Below are positions 1-9,200 of a DNA stretch of 64,000 bases, in pieces (within the stretch, counting starts at the first letter, position 1; every line of letters starts with the position of its first letter). A model generated the notes under the pieces. It ran no database searches, had not been told where the DNA came from, and saw only the letters and a list, made by a program, of their open reading frames with translations. This stretch comes from Muribaculaceae bacterium (GTDB lineage: Bacteria; Bacteroidota; Bacteroidia; Bacteroidales; Muribaculaceae): NCBI GenBank assembly GCA_022510405.1, contig JAFLTP010000009.1, positions 38,654 to 102,653 on the forward strand. Reading direction: 5' to 3'. A program made the translations under genes and the position numbers.

Positions 1-2
1 GG

Positions 3-1298
3 TTGAACCGGGAGGATGCTAAGAACTGGCCGGTAAAGGAAGTTGTAAGGTTTTTGGCTGAGGGTAACAAGGAATTATGTTTCAGCGATTATGCCAGGCT
101 GTATAAGGAAAAGATGATGGACAACGGCCAGTTGAGGAACGCCAAGAATTATGAAATGGCTTATAACCATTTAGAAAGGTTTGCCGGGACCACCAAGATA
201 ATGTTCTGTCATTTGACTTCCGCCTACATCAACAGATGGATAGATTCTTTAAGCAACACCCGGAGGGCTAAGGAACTTTATCCGGTGTGTATCCGACAGA
301 TTTTCCGTGCGGCCGTGAAAGAGTATAACGATTACGATGCAGGCGTTGTCAGGATAAAGACGAACCCATGGGGAAAGGTGAAGATACCTCAAGCGGACCG
401 GAGCAACAAGATAGCCATCAGCCCGGAAGAATGCAGGAAATTTTTCACCTCTCCCCTCCCCGACTCCAAGATGAATGAACCTTTGGCAGAGCTGGGAAGG
501 GATGTCGCCATGTTGGTGTTGTGTCTTGCCGGTATAAACACTGTGGATCTTTATAATCTTAAGAAGGGTGATCTCCGTGGGGACAGGATTTGCTATGAGC
601 GTGCTAAAACGAGGAAGAGCCGGAATGATGATGCCTACATCGAGATGAGAATTGAACCGATAATCGAGCCTTTGATTGAGAAATATCTTGCTGAGGATGA
701 GGATCCATTTTTGTTCAGGTTCCATAAGAGGTATTCGAGCTCCGATTCTTTCAATGCCAATGTGAACAGTGGGATCAAGATTATTTGTGAAAGTATGGGA
801 ATACCTCCGGAGGAAAGATATTGTGTCTACACTTTCAGACATACGTGGGGGACTGTGGCCCAGAATGATTGCGAGGCCACCATATCGGAAGTTGGATTTG
901 CGATGAACCATTCGCATGGTAGTTCTGTGACCCTTGGTTATATAAAACCTGATTTCTCTCCTGCGTGGAAACTGAATTCCAAGGTTATCGATTTTATTTT
1001 TTTCAGCAATAAAAAGAGTAAGCAGGGAGAGGCCAAGGATTTGAATGTAAAGACTGCGGATGAGAAGGGATTCCGGTTATCGCCCAAGGCTTTGATATAC
1101 GGCAGGGCATATTTTCGAGGTGAAATCCTGGCGGAGGTGACAGACATAGGTTTCAACAATGTGGAAGGAGTGATATCAGCCCTTGTGAATAAACTGCCGG
1201 AGACCATACCGGAAAGGTGTGCCGTCCATTTCAGGATCAAGAATGTGGATGATGGTCGTGAGGCTGTCTATGAAAGGACCAAGGGGAAGGGTTTTTAA
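3..1298 (+). CDS. int: Tyrosine recombinase (phage integrase), 5' end cut by window
   Basis: Site-specific recombinase that would integrate and excise the phage. The reading frame is open from the first bases and begins only at an in-frame TTG. The usual N-terminal arm-binding domain is missing, so the true start almost certainly lies before the window. Visible parts are a SAM-like core-binding segment (about residues 25-110) and a catalytic domain with RHTWG (R near 279), an H in NHSHGSS and the nucleophile Tyr near 312 in LGYIKPD. The usual first catalytic Arg (TGLR-type motif) is not evident: the equivalent region reads LAGINTVDLYNL, a form I believe also occurs in Bacteroidales integrases. 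A roughly 100-residue C-terminal extension follows. A strong terminator lies directly downstream. Confidence 0.87.
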   Translation: MNREDAKNWPVKEVVRFLAEGNKELCFSDYARLYKEKMMDNGQLRNAKNYEMAYNHLERFAGTTKIMFCHLTSAYINRWIDSLSNTRRAKELYPVCIRQIFRAAVKEYNDYDAGVVRIKTNPWGKVKIPQADRSNKIAISPEECRKFFTSPLPDSKMNEPLAELGRDVAMLVLCLAGINTVDLYNLKKGDLRGDRICYERAKTRKSRNDDAYIEMRIEPIIEPLIEKYLAEDEDPFLFRFHKRYSSSDSFNANVNSGIKIICESMGIPPEERYCVYTFRHTWGTVAQNDCEATISEVGFAMNHSHGSSVTLGYIKPDFSPAWKLNSKVIDFIFFSNKKSKQGEAKDLNVKTADEKGFRLSPKALIYGRAYFRGEILAEVTDIGFNNVEGVISALVNKLPETIPERCAVHFRIKNVDDGREAVYERTKGKGF

Positions 1299-1337
1299 TT
1301 TTGGGGCGCCCCCTTTTTTCCAAAAAAGATTTTTTAC

Positions 1338-1367
1338 CCGACTTTGAATTTTCAGAGTCGGTTTTTT
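1338..1367 (+). terminator. Rho-independent terminator of the integrase gene
   Basis: A 9-bp stem (CCGACTTTG pairing with CAGAGTCGG, one G-U) encloses a 6-nt A/T loop and is followed by six T. It lies 40 bases after the integrase stop. Confidence 0.85.
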
Positions 1368-1500
1368 GTGTAAAAAATTTCTTTAATCTTTTACAATTTT
1401 CCAAAACGTGTAAAAGTTTTTCTATTTCTTTTACAAAAAAAACTTTCTTTACTACATCATTTCTTTTAAAAACGATGTAGTTGTTATTATTTCATTATTC
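1368..1500. other. AT-rich inverted-repeat tract, candidate attP
   Basis: This gene-free stretch holds CTTTTACA at 1388 and 1428 and its complement TGTAAAAG at 1409; the last two form an inverted repeat with an 11-nt spacer. A second inverted repeat, ACTACATC...GATGTAGT, spans 1451-1481. Clustered inverted and direct repeats immediately downstream of int are the expected layout of an attP core with protein-binding arms. No host att duplicate is available in the window, so the assignment is inference. Confidence 0.4.
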
Positions 1501-1561
1501 ATTAAATACATTTTCATTTTCATTTACATTTTCATTAGGGGTTTTTAGGTTGATGATGTTG

Positions 1562-1637
1562 AAAACCCTATAGGGTTTTTAATATTGGAAGAATTGAAAC
1601 CCCTTTGGGGTTATTGCGAGAAACCCCTATGGGGTTT
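1562..1637. repeat. Three tandem AACCCC/GGGGTT palindromes
   Basis: Palindromes at 1562-1579 (AAAACCCTATAGGGTTTT, perfect), 1598-1612 (AACCCC-TTT-GGGGTT) and 1621-1637 (AAACCCC-TAT-GGGGTTT) lie about 20 bases apart; a half copy (AGGGGTTTTT) is near 1537. The first and third are followed by T runs and could terminate transcription. Reiterated sites of this kind could also bind integrase, an accessory factor or a replication initiator. Confidence 0.6.
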
Positions 1638-1728
1638 TTATTTTACTTTGGGAATGAAAAGTAAAATACGGGTCCGGGTTATTTTCATTTGGGAGTTGTT
1701 TTGAAAATAAAAGGGTGCGGGGTAAAGT

Positions 1729-1760
1729 GAAGCGGCCAATCTTCTCAGACAGGCCGCTTC
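1729..1760. terminator. GC-rich 9-bp hairpin, possible terminator
   Basis: GAAGCGGCC and GGCCGCTTC form a perfect 9-bp stem around a 14-nt loop. No T run follows on either strand, so it may stop the minus-strand gene at 1925-2341 only weakly. The remaining bases to 1924 contain a 12-bp palindrome (GAAGTTAACTTC, 1808-1819) and no gene that I can see. Confidence 0.4.
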
Positions 1761-1924
1761 GGGTTTAACACTTTTAATAAACTATGTTAGTAAAGTAAGC
1801 TCTTTATGAAGTTAACTTCGCAAAGAATATCGCAATTTGGGATAAATTGAGCTATTTTGCGTAAAGCCGGGGACGGCCTGCGGAGGGTCTAAAAGTAGAA
1901 AAAATAGACACAGATTAATAAAAC

Positions 1925-2341
1925 CTAATCCTTTTCTTCATCTTCGCCGCATAGGGAACGCAGTCGGGTTTCGATGGTGATTGCGGCGCTTTTTATGTTC
2001 ATGTCCATATCCACTGATTTCATTTCGGGTGTATGGAATTTGAGGATACGTAGGTTGGCGCTCACTCTGTCGGCCGGTGAAAGCTGCAACATGTCGACAT
2101 CGTAGTCGGACATTACGAGCGGTTTGCCGTTTTCGTCTTCGAGTTTCATTATCTCAATCACTTTTCCGTCGACAATCGCTGTGAGTTTTCTGGGGGATCC
2201 GTCTTTTTCGGTTTGTGGACGTGGGGCGAAATATTCTTCGGATTTTGCCCTAAGAATGCTTTTCATTGGATTATTGTTGTTGGGAGTGCCTTTCTGTCGG
2301 CCTCCGAGACGGCCTCGGCCGTCGTTTCTTTGTCTTCCCAT
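1925..2341 (-). CDS. Small basic-N-terminus phage protein, possible terminase-small-like or DNA-binding protein
   Basis: A 138-residue protein. The N-terminus is Gly/Arg-rich (GRQRNDGRGRLGGRQKGTPN), like the AT-hook-like starts of phage packaging and DUF5681-type proteins, and the C-terminus is acidic. I start at the ATG at 2341 rather than the upstream TTG, because a TAnnTTTG box ends only 3 bases before this ATG. It is a lone minus-strand gene between integrase and portal, divergent from the portal. Function is not established; a DNA-binding role is inferred from the basic N-terminus only. Confidence 0.65.
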   Translation of the reverse strand: MGRQRNDGRGRLGGRQKGTPNNNNPMKSILRAKSEEYFAPRPQTEKDGSPRKLTAIVDGKVIEIMKLEDENGKPLVMSDYDVDMLQLSPADRVSANLRILKFHTPEMKSVDMDMNIKSAAITIETRLRSLCGEDEEKD

Positions 2342-2344
2342 AAA

Positions 2345-2352
2345 CAAAAGTA
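2345..2352 (-). promoter_or_regulatory. Bacteroidetes -7 box (TACTTTTG)
   Basis: On the minus strand TACTTTTG matches TAnnTTTG and is followed by TTT and then the ATG at 2341, implying a leaderless or nearly leaderless transcript. Confidence 0.45.
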
Positions 2353-2468
2353 GTAAAAGTAGTGAATTAATGTTATTTGATTTTGTTGGTCACATGAAAC
2401 AAAAGTTAAAGAAGGGTAGCAAAGATGGGTAATTAATTTTGGAGGTAAGGTTTAAGTTTTGCTTTAGG

Positions 2469-4406
2469 ATGGCAAGGACAGATATAAAAGAGGATAAATT
2501 GTCTATACGTACTGAAAGAACTCAGTCCGGGAAGAGACTTCACAGGTTGAGCCGGGTTACTTCGGGAATGCAGGGAGGTCTGGACAGTATGAGGCGTGCC
2601 CGGAGTTTCGGCGACAAAGAGAGGGCATGGAGGGTGTTGTATGAGGCACAGAACCATTGGATGGCTATGGATAAGTTTCGTGAGGACCGGGAGCGTAACA
2701 AGAATTATACGTTTGGCAAGCAATGGGAGGACGAGATCATTGTGGACGGGAGGCTGATGAAGGAGAGCGAATATATCCGGAATGAGGGAAATCTGCCTTT
2801 GAAGAACAATCTTATCAGAAGGATGGTGAGTGCGGTGCTTGGTGTGTACCGGAGCCAGAGCAAGGAGCCGGTGTGTACTGCCAGGGACCGGGACGAGCAG
2901 AAATATGGGGAGACGATGAGCACCGTGCTACAATACAACATGCAGTTGAACCGCATGCAGGAGGTGAACGCAAGGTGTATGGAGGAGTTCATGATAAGCG
3001 GTTTTGTGGTGCAGCGCAAATGGTTCGGATGGCGAAATGAGAAGCTTGACTGCTGGACTGACTATGTGCAGCCGAACAATTTCTTCATAGACACGAACAT
3101 GCGGGATTTCAGGGGGTGGGACGTTAGTTGCCTTGGGGAAATCCATGACATAAGTTTTCAGGAGCTTTGTGAGCGGTTTGCCAAAAATGGTAACGATTGT
3201 TATAGGCTTGCAGAGATCTATAAGGCTGCGGCTGACAAATATTCTTTGCAGACCACGTTTGAGGAGTTCGGTTTTCCATTGGGAGGAAGGACAGATTTTT
3301 TAGTGCCGCAGGATTTGACAAGGTGCAGGGTTATCGAGGTGTGGCGCAAGGAGAGCAAGCCGAGATACCGTTGTCATGACCTGAACAACGGTGATGTGTT
3401 CAAGGTGGAGATCGAGGATTTCGAGGAATTTGTAGGGAGCGTGAACCGGGAAAGGCTATTGACTGCCCGTGAGATGGGAATGCCGGAGAATGAGGTTCCG
3501 CTGATAAGGTATGAGTGGTTTATGGACTCGTATTGGTATTTCTATTGGCTGACTCCTTTCGGAGACATATTGGAGGAGGGAGAGACACCGTATGCCCACA
3601 AGAGCCATCCTTATGTATTCAAGGCCTATCCTTTCATAGACGGGGAGATACACAGTTTTGTAGCTAATATCATAGACCAGCAAAGGTATGTGAACCGGTT
3701 AATAGTGATGTATGACTGGATAATGAGGGCGAGCGCCAAGGGTGTGCTGATGATACCTGAGGACTCCATACCTGTGGACATGGACATATCTGAAATGGCC
3801 GAGGAGTGGACGAGGTTCAACGGTGTGATCGTGTACAAGCCGAGCAAGAGCGGCCAGGTGCCTCAGCAGGTGGCGAACAACAGCACGCAGATAGGGATAA
3901 CAGATCTTCTCAACATGCAGCTTAAATTTTTCGAGGATATAAGCGGTGTGAATGGTGCGATACAAGGTAAGCCGGGTTTCAGCGGCATGAGTGCGAGCCT
4001 TTACAGCCAACAGACACAGAATGCCACTACAAGTCTTTTGGACTTGCTTGACACCTTCTCTTCGTTTGTGACCGAGGGAGCGACCAAGGACGTTAAGAAT
4101 ATCCAACAGTATTACGACACTCCAAGGGTGTTCAATATCGCCGGAAGTAATTCGACTCTGGTGGAATACGATCCGAAGAAAATAAGAGATGTTGAGTTTG
4201 ACCTCAGCATTGCGGAAAGCACGTTGACCCCACAATACAGGGCGATAGCGAATGAATTTTTGATGCAGTTGTTCCAGGCAGGAGCAATCAGTGTCGAGAT
4301 GCTGTTGGAAAACGGCAATTTCCCGTTTGCTGACAGACTTCTACAGAGTTTGCAAGCACAGAAGCAGGCTATGGAGGAGCAGGCAAACCAAGAGTTTAAA
4401 GTTTAA
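2469..4406 (+). CDS. Portal protein
   Basis: Forms the dodecameric DNA-entry ring at one capsid vertex. The 645-residue product begins with a basic region, then the portal-like section (RNKNYTFGKQWEDEI, NNLIRRMVSAVLGVYRSQ), a wing region rich in aromatic residues, and a C-terminal section (QLKFFEDISGVNGAIQGKPG) typical of phage portals, where a long helix is followed by a variable loop. The start at 2469 (MARTDIKED) is preferred to the upstream ATG at 2439, which would add a non-conserved hydrophobic decapeptide. It is first in the plus-strand morphogenesis run. The C-terminal EFKV is encoded by the start of the AAAGTTT repeat array that follows. Confidence 0.85.
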   Translation: MARTDIKEDKLSIRTERTQSGKRLHRLSRVTSGMQGGLDSMRRARSFGDKERAWRVLYEAQNHWMAMDKFREDRERNKNYTFGKQWEDEIIVDGRLMKESEYIRNEGNLPLKNNLIRRMVSAVLGVYRSQSKEPVCTARDRDEQKYGETMSTVLQYNMQLNRMQEVNARCMEEFMISGFVVQRKWFGWRNEKLDCWTDYVQPNNFFIDTNMRDFRGWDVSCLGEIHDISFQELCERFAKNGNDCYRLAEIYKAAADKYSLQTTFEEFGFPLGGRTDFLVPQDLTRCRVIEVWRKESKPRYRCHDLNNGDVFKVEIEDFEEFVGSVNRERLLTAREMGMPENEVPLIRYEWFMDSYWYFYWLTPFGDILEEGETPYAHKSHPYVFKAYPFIDGEIHSFVANIIDQQRYVNRLIVMYDWIMRASAKGVLMIPEDSIPVDMDISEMAEEWTRFNGVIVYKPSKSGQVPQQVANNSTQIGITDLLNMQLKFFEDISGVNGAIQGKPGFSGMSASLYSQQTQNATTSLLDLLDTFSSFVTEGATKDVKNIQQYYDTPRVFNIAGSNSTLVEYDPKKIRDVEFDLSIAESTLTPQYRAIANEFLMQLFQAGAISVEMLLENGNFPFADRLLQSLQAQKQAMEEQANQEFKV

Positions 4407-4511
4407 AGTTTAAAGATTAAAGTTTAAAGATTAAAGTTTAAAGGGATTAGAACTTTGAAAAAGTTCTTCCCGTTTAGAGGACTTATGAAAAGTCCTTCCC
4501 GTTAAGAGTTA
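4397..4511 (+). repeat. AAAGTTT heptads plus two hairpin repeats
   Basis: Five to six AAAGTTT-like heptads are followed by two hairpins, GAACTT-tgaaa-AAGTTC (4450-4466) and GGACTT-atgaa-AAGTCC (4479-4495), each with the tail TTCCCGTT. The stems differ but remain paired. Confidence 0.8.
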
Positions 4512-4531
4512 AGAATTAAGAGATATAGAAT

Positions 4532-5023
4532 ATGATTGGAAGTTTGATAGGCGGAGCGATGAGTCTTGCCGGTGGAATTTTCGGAGGGCTAAAGGCGAGC
4601 CAGGCCATGAAGAAGGTAAAGAACAATCTTGAGGACCAGCAGGCTAAGAACCAAGCGTGGTATGACAGGAGATATAATGAGGACGCCACCCAAAGGGCCG
4701 ATGCTCAAAGAATATTGACAATGACCCAGGAGGCCATAAAGAACCGCAACCAACAAGCGGCCGGAGCTCAGGCTGTGGCCGGAGGGACCGAGGAGAGCGT
4801 TGCGGCCACAAAAGCGGCGAATGCCAAGGCGATGGCTGAAGCGGCGAGTCAGATAGCCATGGCCGGAGACAGAAGGAAAGACCAGATAGAGCAACAGTAT
4901 CTGAGTAAAGACCAGCAACTTCAAAATCAGTTGAATGACCTTGAGATCAACAAGGGTAAAAATATCGCCCAAGCTGTGAAAGGAGTTGCGGATGCAGGTG
5001 CGGGACTTGCGGAGGCATTTTAA
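4532..5023 (+). CDS. Gly/Ala-rich virion (ejection-type) protein
   Basis: A 163-residue protein starting with a glycine-zipper-like hydrophobic stretch (IGSLIGGAMSLAGGIFGG) able to associate with membranes, followed by a Gln/Ala-rich helical segment and an Ala/Gly-rich end (VADAGAGLAEAF). This pattern is seen in short-tailed phage proteins that are ejected from the head and help DNA cross the envelope. It sits between the portal and two long coiled-coil or multi-domain genes. The role is inferred from composition and position. Confidence 0.7.
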   Translation: MIGSLIGGAMSLAGGIFGGLKASQAMKKVKNNLEDQQAKNQAWYDRRYNEDATQRADAQRILTMTQEAIKNRNQQAAGAQAVAGGTEESVAATKAANAKAMAEAASQIAMAGDRRKDQIEQQYLSKDQQLQNQLNDLEINKGKNIAQAVKGVADAGAGLAEAF

Positions 5024-5035
5024 AAAAGTGGGGAA

Positions 5036-5188
5036 ATGGGAAAAGAGAGGATTGAGGCGAAAGTGGTGGAGAGTCCCAAAAGGGAGGCTGGTACAGGTAC
5101 AGCTGGCCTTAAGACGCAGTTGCCGGGAGTGTGTGCGTCAGTAAGTTCGTTGTATTATTTCGGGAATTCTCTGATTGAGAGAACATAG
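5036..5188 (+). CDS. 50-residue micro-ORF in the portal operon
   Basis: The ORF starts 13 bases after the preceding stop, ends 12 bases before the next start, and has no better alternative in that gap. The product begins MGKERIEAKVVESPKRE and ends YYFGNSLIERT. I recognise no family. The tight fit between two genes suggests it is translated, but codon evidence is slight at this length. Confidence 0.45.
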   Translation: MGKERIEAKVVESPKREAGTGTAGLKTQLPGVCASVSSLYYFGNSLIERT

Positions 5189-5199
5189 GAGATTGGAGT

Positions 5200-6288
5200 A
5201 TGGCTACATTAGGAAAGGATAACGAAACGCAATCATATATAAGGGAGGATTTCTCATATTTCCCGAATGGAGACGGAGGAATGAATCAGGAAGGAGTTAA
5301 GGAACCGGCTACCGGAGAAGGGACTCAGGCGACAGCGACTACCGAGGGACCGGTGGCCGGAACTTCCTCGACTTCAGATAATGAAGCGGGAGGAATGACG
5401 GATGAACAGAAAGAGGCAATCAGGCCATATGAGGAGCAAATTCGAATGCTCAAGGAAAGGGCAGCGAGTGTTGCACCCGAAAGCGAGGAGGCCAGGGCAA
5501 AGAGGGAGAAACGGGAAAGGAGCCGGAAGATCATCGGGGCCGTTAGTGACGGATTGAGGAGTCTTGGGAACTTGTTTTTCACTTCTCAATATGCACCCGA
5601 TATGTATGAAGGGAGCACCCGAATGCTTGACCGGACCAACAAGTCTATTGAAAAGGCCAAGGCTGAGAGGGAGCGCAACAATGACCTCTATTTCAATTAT
5701 TCGATGAAGATAGGCGACAAGGAGGCGGAGATGGCGAAGACATTGAGAGACCTCGAGGCGCAACGGGAGGCGAGGAAACTTGCGAAGGCCGAAGCAGAAA
5801 GGAAGGACCGTGAGCTTGCCATGAAAGAGGAGGAACATCCGTTCAGGCTTAGAGGTGCCGAAGCGGACGCCAATAAGAAAGAAAGCGATGCCGAATATTC
5901 GAAGGTAAAGGCTAAGAATGCGCCCAAAGAAATGGAATTGAAAAACAGGAATCTTGAATTACAGGGAGATGTTCACAGGTCGGCGGTAACTAAGAACCAG
6001 GCTCAGGCCGCCAATGCCAACCGTGGGAATGTAAAAGAGTTTTCCGCATGGGACGAAAACGGCAAGGAACATAAGTTCAAGACTAAAGATGCGGCTGAAA
6101 GTTTTGCGAAGCAACACGGCACATGGCAGGAAGTGGACCAGACTACCGAGACCATGACTGACAGCGAACTTAACGGACAGACCTCTAAGACAGAAATCAA
6201 GAAAGGCGGCTATCCCAAGAAGCCGATCAAAGGCACCATGCCGGGTGTAAAGACCAATGATAATAATAAAATGCCGGGAGTAAAATAA
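5200..6288 (+). CDS. Charged coiled-coil virion-associated protein
   Basis: A 362-residue hypothetical protein. An acidic, Thr/Ser/Gly-rich N-terminus (1-65) is followed by a short ordered segment (SDGLRSLGNLFFTSQYAP) and a long Lys/Glu/Ala/Arg helix (about 140-265). The end is Lys/Gly-rich with a repeated MPGVK (KGTMPGVK, KMPGVK). It lies just upstream of the giant gene with a 6-base gap, so co-translation is likely. A structural or ejected protein, or a chaperone for the giant, is plausible; no enzyme motif is visible. Confidence 0.65.
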   Translation: MATLGKDNETQSYIREDFSYFPNGDGGMNQEGVKEPATGEGTQATATTEGPVAGTSSTSDNEAGGMTDEQKEAIRPYEEQIRMLKERAASVAPESEEARAKREKRERSRKIIGAVSDGLRSLGNLFFTSQYAPDMYEGSTRMLDRTNKSIEKAKAERERNNDLYFNYSMKIGDKEAEMAKTLRDLEAQREARKLAKAEAERKDRELAMKEEEHPFRLRGAEADANKKESDAEYSKVKAKNAPKEMELKNRNLELQGDVHRSAVTKNQAQAANANRGNVKEFSAWDENGKEHKFKTKDAAESFAKQHGTWQEVDQTTETMTDSELNGQTSKTEIKKGGYPKKPIKGTMPGVKTNDNNKMPGVK

Positions 6289-6294
6289 TCAGAT

Positions 6295-9200
6295 ATGGCA
6301 AACGAAAGTACCAAGTGGCTCTATGAGCAACTGACATCACAAGGATATAACGTAGGCGAAGACCTTCAAGAATTTGAGGGTCTTATGCAGTCTAATGAGG
6401 AGTCGAGGAAGTGGGCTTATGACACAGCCACTAAATCGGGGCTCAATGTAGGCAAAGATATAGATGAGTTTACATCATTGGTTGCTCCGGCTCCTGCACA
6501 ACCGCAGACAGCACCACAGACAACCACAGACCAACCGCAGACTCCTATAGCAGAAGTTCAGCCTTTACAGAGTCAAGTTGCGGATACGACTACCACACCT
6601 GCACCTACACAGGAAGTTGAACAGACAGCTCCAGCACAACCCACTCCCCCACCTGCACCAAAGTTCAATGAAGGCAACGTGATCAGCCGAGACGGGAAGA
6701 ATTATCTATTTAAAGGATATGACGAACAGGGCAACGCTATGTTGCAACCCGAAGGGCAGACCAATACCGTTGTGATGCAACCCCAAATGCTTAATAATGC
6801 AACCCTTGTTTCCGAGAAAGCATGGCAACCGACCGAAAAGCAAAAAATTGAGACTTCTTATAATATCAATAAAATGCTCAATGACTTCAACGAGGCAAGC
6901 AAAGCAAGGATTGAGCAGTCTAAACGAATTGCCGAGAGGAACACTCCGGAGGGCAGAGAGAAAGAGAAAGCTCTTAAGATGCAAAGACAAATGTCGGGAG
7001 AGGGCATGACTTATGAAGAATTGGCAGAAGAAAATAAGGCAAGAGCAGAACGTCTGCAAGGTCAGTTTATTCAAAGGATGAAATCCAACGGTCTTGACCC
7101 CGAAAAACAGGAGGACGTGGAGAGACAGGCAACATTAGACCTGCAACAACCAGCCTATGACGCAGTCGCAGAACTTTGGGACGAAGCAGAGCGTCTGCAT
7201 AAGGAGGACAGAAATAAGAATGCCAAAAAAGAATGGGGAGATTATGCCATGATGGGTGGAGGTCGTGAAATGCGAATGGTAACCGCTGGGTCCAACCGTC
7301 ATAAAGATACCGTTTCTCACATGACACGCTTTGATATAGAAAAGATGATGAACAAAGCGTGGGATAAAGCAGGTAGTAAGATTTCGGCAACGGTTTATGA
7401 TAATCTTCGCAGGTCTAATCCGGAGGCAGACGAGGCCGAACTAAAGGCACAGGCAGATGAAATAGCACGTCAGTTGACCGATAATGCAGTGTATGAATAT
7501 GCGGTAAAGCAGAATACACCAAAGAGTACGCTTGAATTCTTTGGCCGTACGGTAGCAGACATGAACCTTATTAATTCTATAGGTCGAGGACTTGCCCGAA
7601 GTGAGGCAGGTACAACCGGAGATCTGGCCGCTTATGAACAGGCCATGGCCGAATATGGCAAGAAACATAAGGTTGCACAGGTAGCCGGTACGGTTGTAGG
7701 TATGGCAGTTGACCCAACTACATGGATATCGGGAGGAGTTGGCTCAATTTCAAGTAAGGGCGCTTTAAATCTGGGTAGCAGGTTTATGATGAAAGAAGCC
7801 TCACGAGAAGCGGCCAAGAGAGCATTCGGTTCTACATTGACCGGAAGAATTATTGCAGGTACTGCAGGAGCCGCAGGTAATCTTGCAACATACGAAGGTA
7901 TGAAAGAGGGTGAGAGACAATGGATGTATGGAGGACATATTAATCCGGAGACCGGAGAGAATGAGGGATACTCACCAATGGAGGTTCTTAAGTCAACCGG
8001 ACATGGTGCGGTTATGGGTTCAGTAATAGGGCCGTTGTCGCCTGTTATCGGTAATGTAGCAGACAAGACGGTCAAACTGACTAATTCCACCGGAGGCAAA
8101 TTGCTCGTAAGAGGTGGAGAAGTGGCTGTTTCAACTTTAGCGGAGGGTACGATATTCTCAATTCCCCAATGGATTGAGGGAGAGGAGGACGCATTTGACG
8201 TGTGGACTGATAACATGGCAATGATGTTAGGCTTTAAGGCTCAACACGGCATAAAGAGTGTTCCGCATGTAATTCAGAGTCTACGACCAATAAAACCGAC
8301 AGACGGCAGACCATTGACACAGGCCGAACGAAATCACAACCGCATGGACTTCATGGAGAGGTTACGCAATAGTCTTGACGGAAATAAGGCTGACCTTTCA
8401 TTTACTGAAGAAGAACGTGATGAGTTGCGTAGAAACGGATATGGCGAACTCGGAGACCTCTTTACAAATGACAGCAAGAAATCAAATCATGCAGTAAAAA
8501 GGGAAAAAGGAGACAATGCCACTGCAATAGATTTCCAAACCGCAGACTCGGAAACCATACACACAAGTCCGGATTTTGAGGGTTATTCCGAAATGGAGGC
8601 TCTTATGAGCGACCCGAAGGTGAGTGAAGCGACCAAAGCCAAGGCGTATTATATTCTCACAGGACGTATGTTGCCTATGTCAACTATTGTGGGATATAAT
8701 GAGTCAACCACAAAGGATAAGAACGGCAAAGAGACTACCTATGTAGAGTCTGTCAATGCGGACGGAGGTGTGGTAACTTCCCGTAAGTTTACCAATCGCA
8801 AGGACGCAGAGAGAGAAATGGATGCTATCGCAAGACAGGCAGAACTCAACTCTATTGATATAGGAGAAAGATATAAGGAAACCGAGGCAGACGATATGGT
8901 TCTAAATGCCGCTATCAATGAAGTATCTCCCGGTGCAGATCTCAACACGGTCAAAAGAATATATCAAGAGGTCAAGAATGGTGGTAAGGTAAGTGAGTCA
9001 CAACGCGAGTTGGTAGAATTCATAGATGAAGCCATTGAGCGCAATAAAGATATAGCCAATGACAGCAGACCGGAGGCTATAAGGAACCGGATTAAAGAAG
9101 AGACCGGAATTGATGTTGACAAAGCATTGAAGAAAAGCCGCAGGGAGCGCACTGAGGAAGAGACTCAAGCGTTAGAGGCTTATGCTAAAGAATTATTCCC

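Noticed and set aside
249..917. 222-residue minus-strand ORF opposite integrase
   Set aside because: It is the mirror of a clear integrase catalytic domain and has no recognisable domain.
7632..8216. 194-residue minus-strand ORF opposite the giant gene (and others at 13117-13800, 13359-13718, 19960-20460, 21163-21621)
   Set aside because: The products have shadow-like composition (Ser/Leu/Pro/Cys rich), no motif, and lie antisense to strongly protein-like coding.
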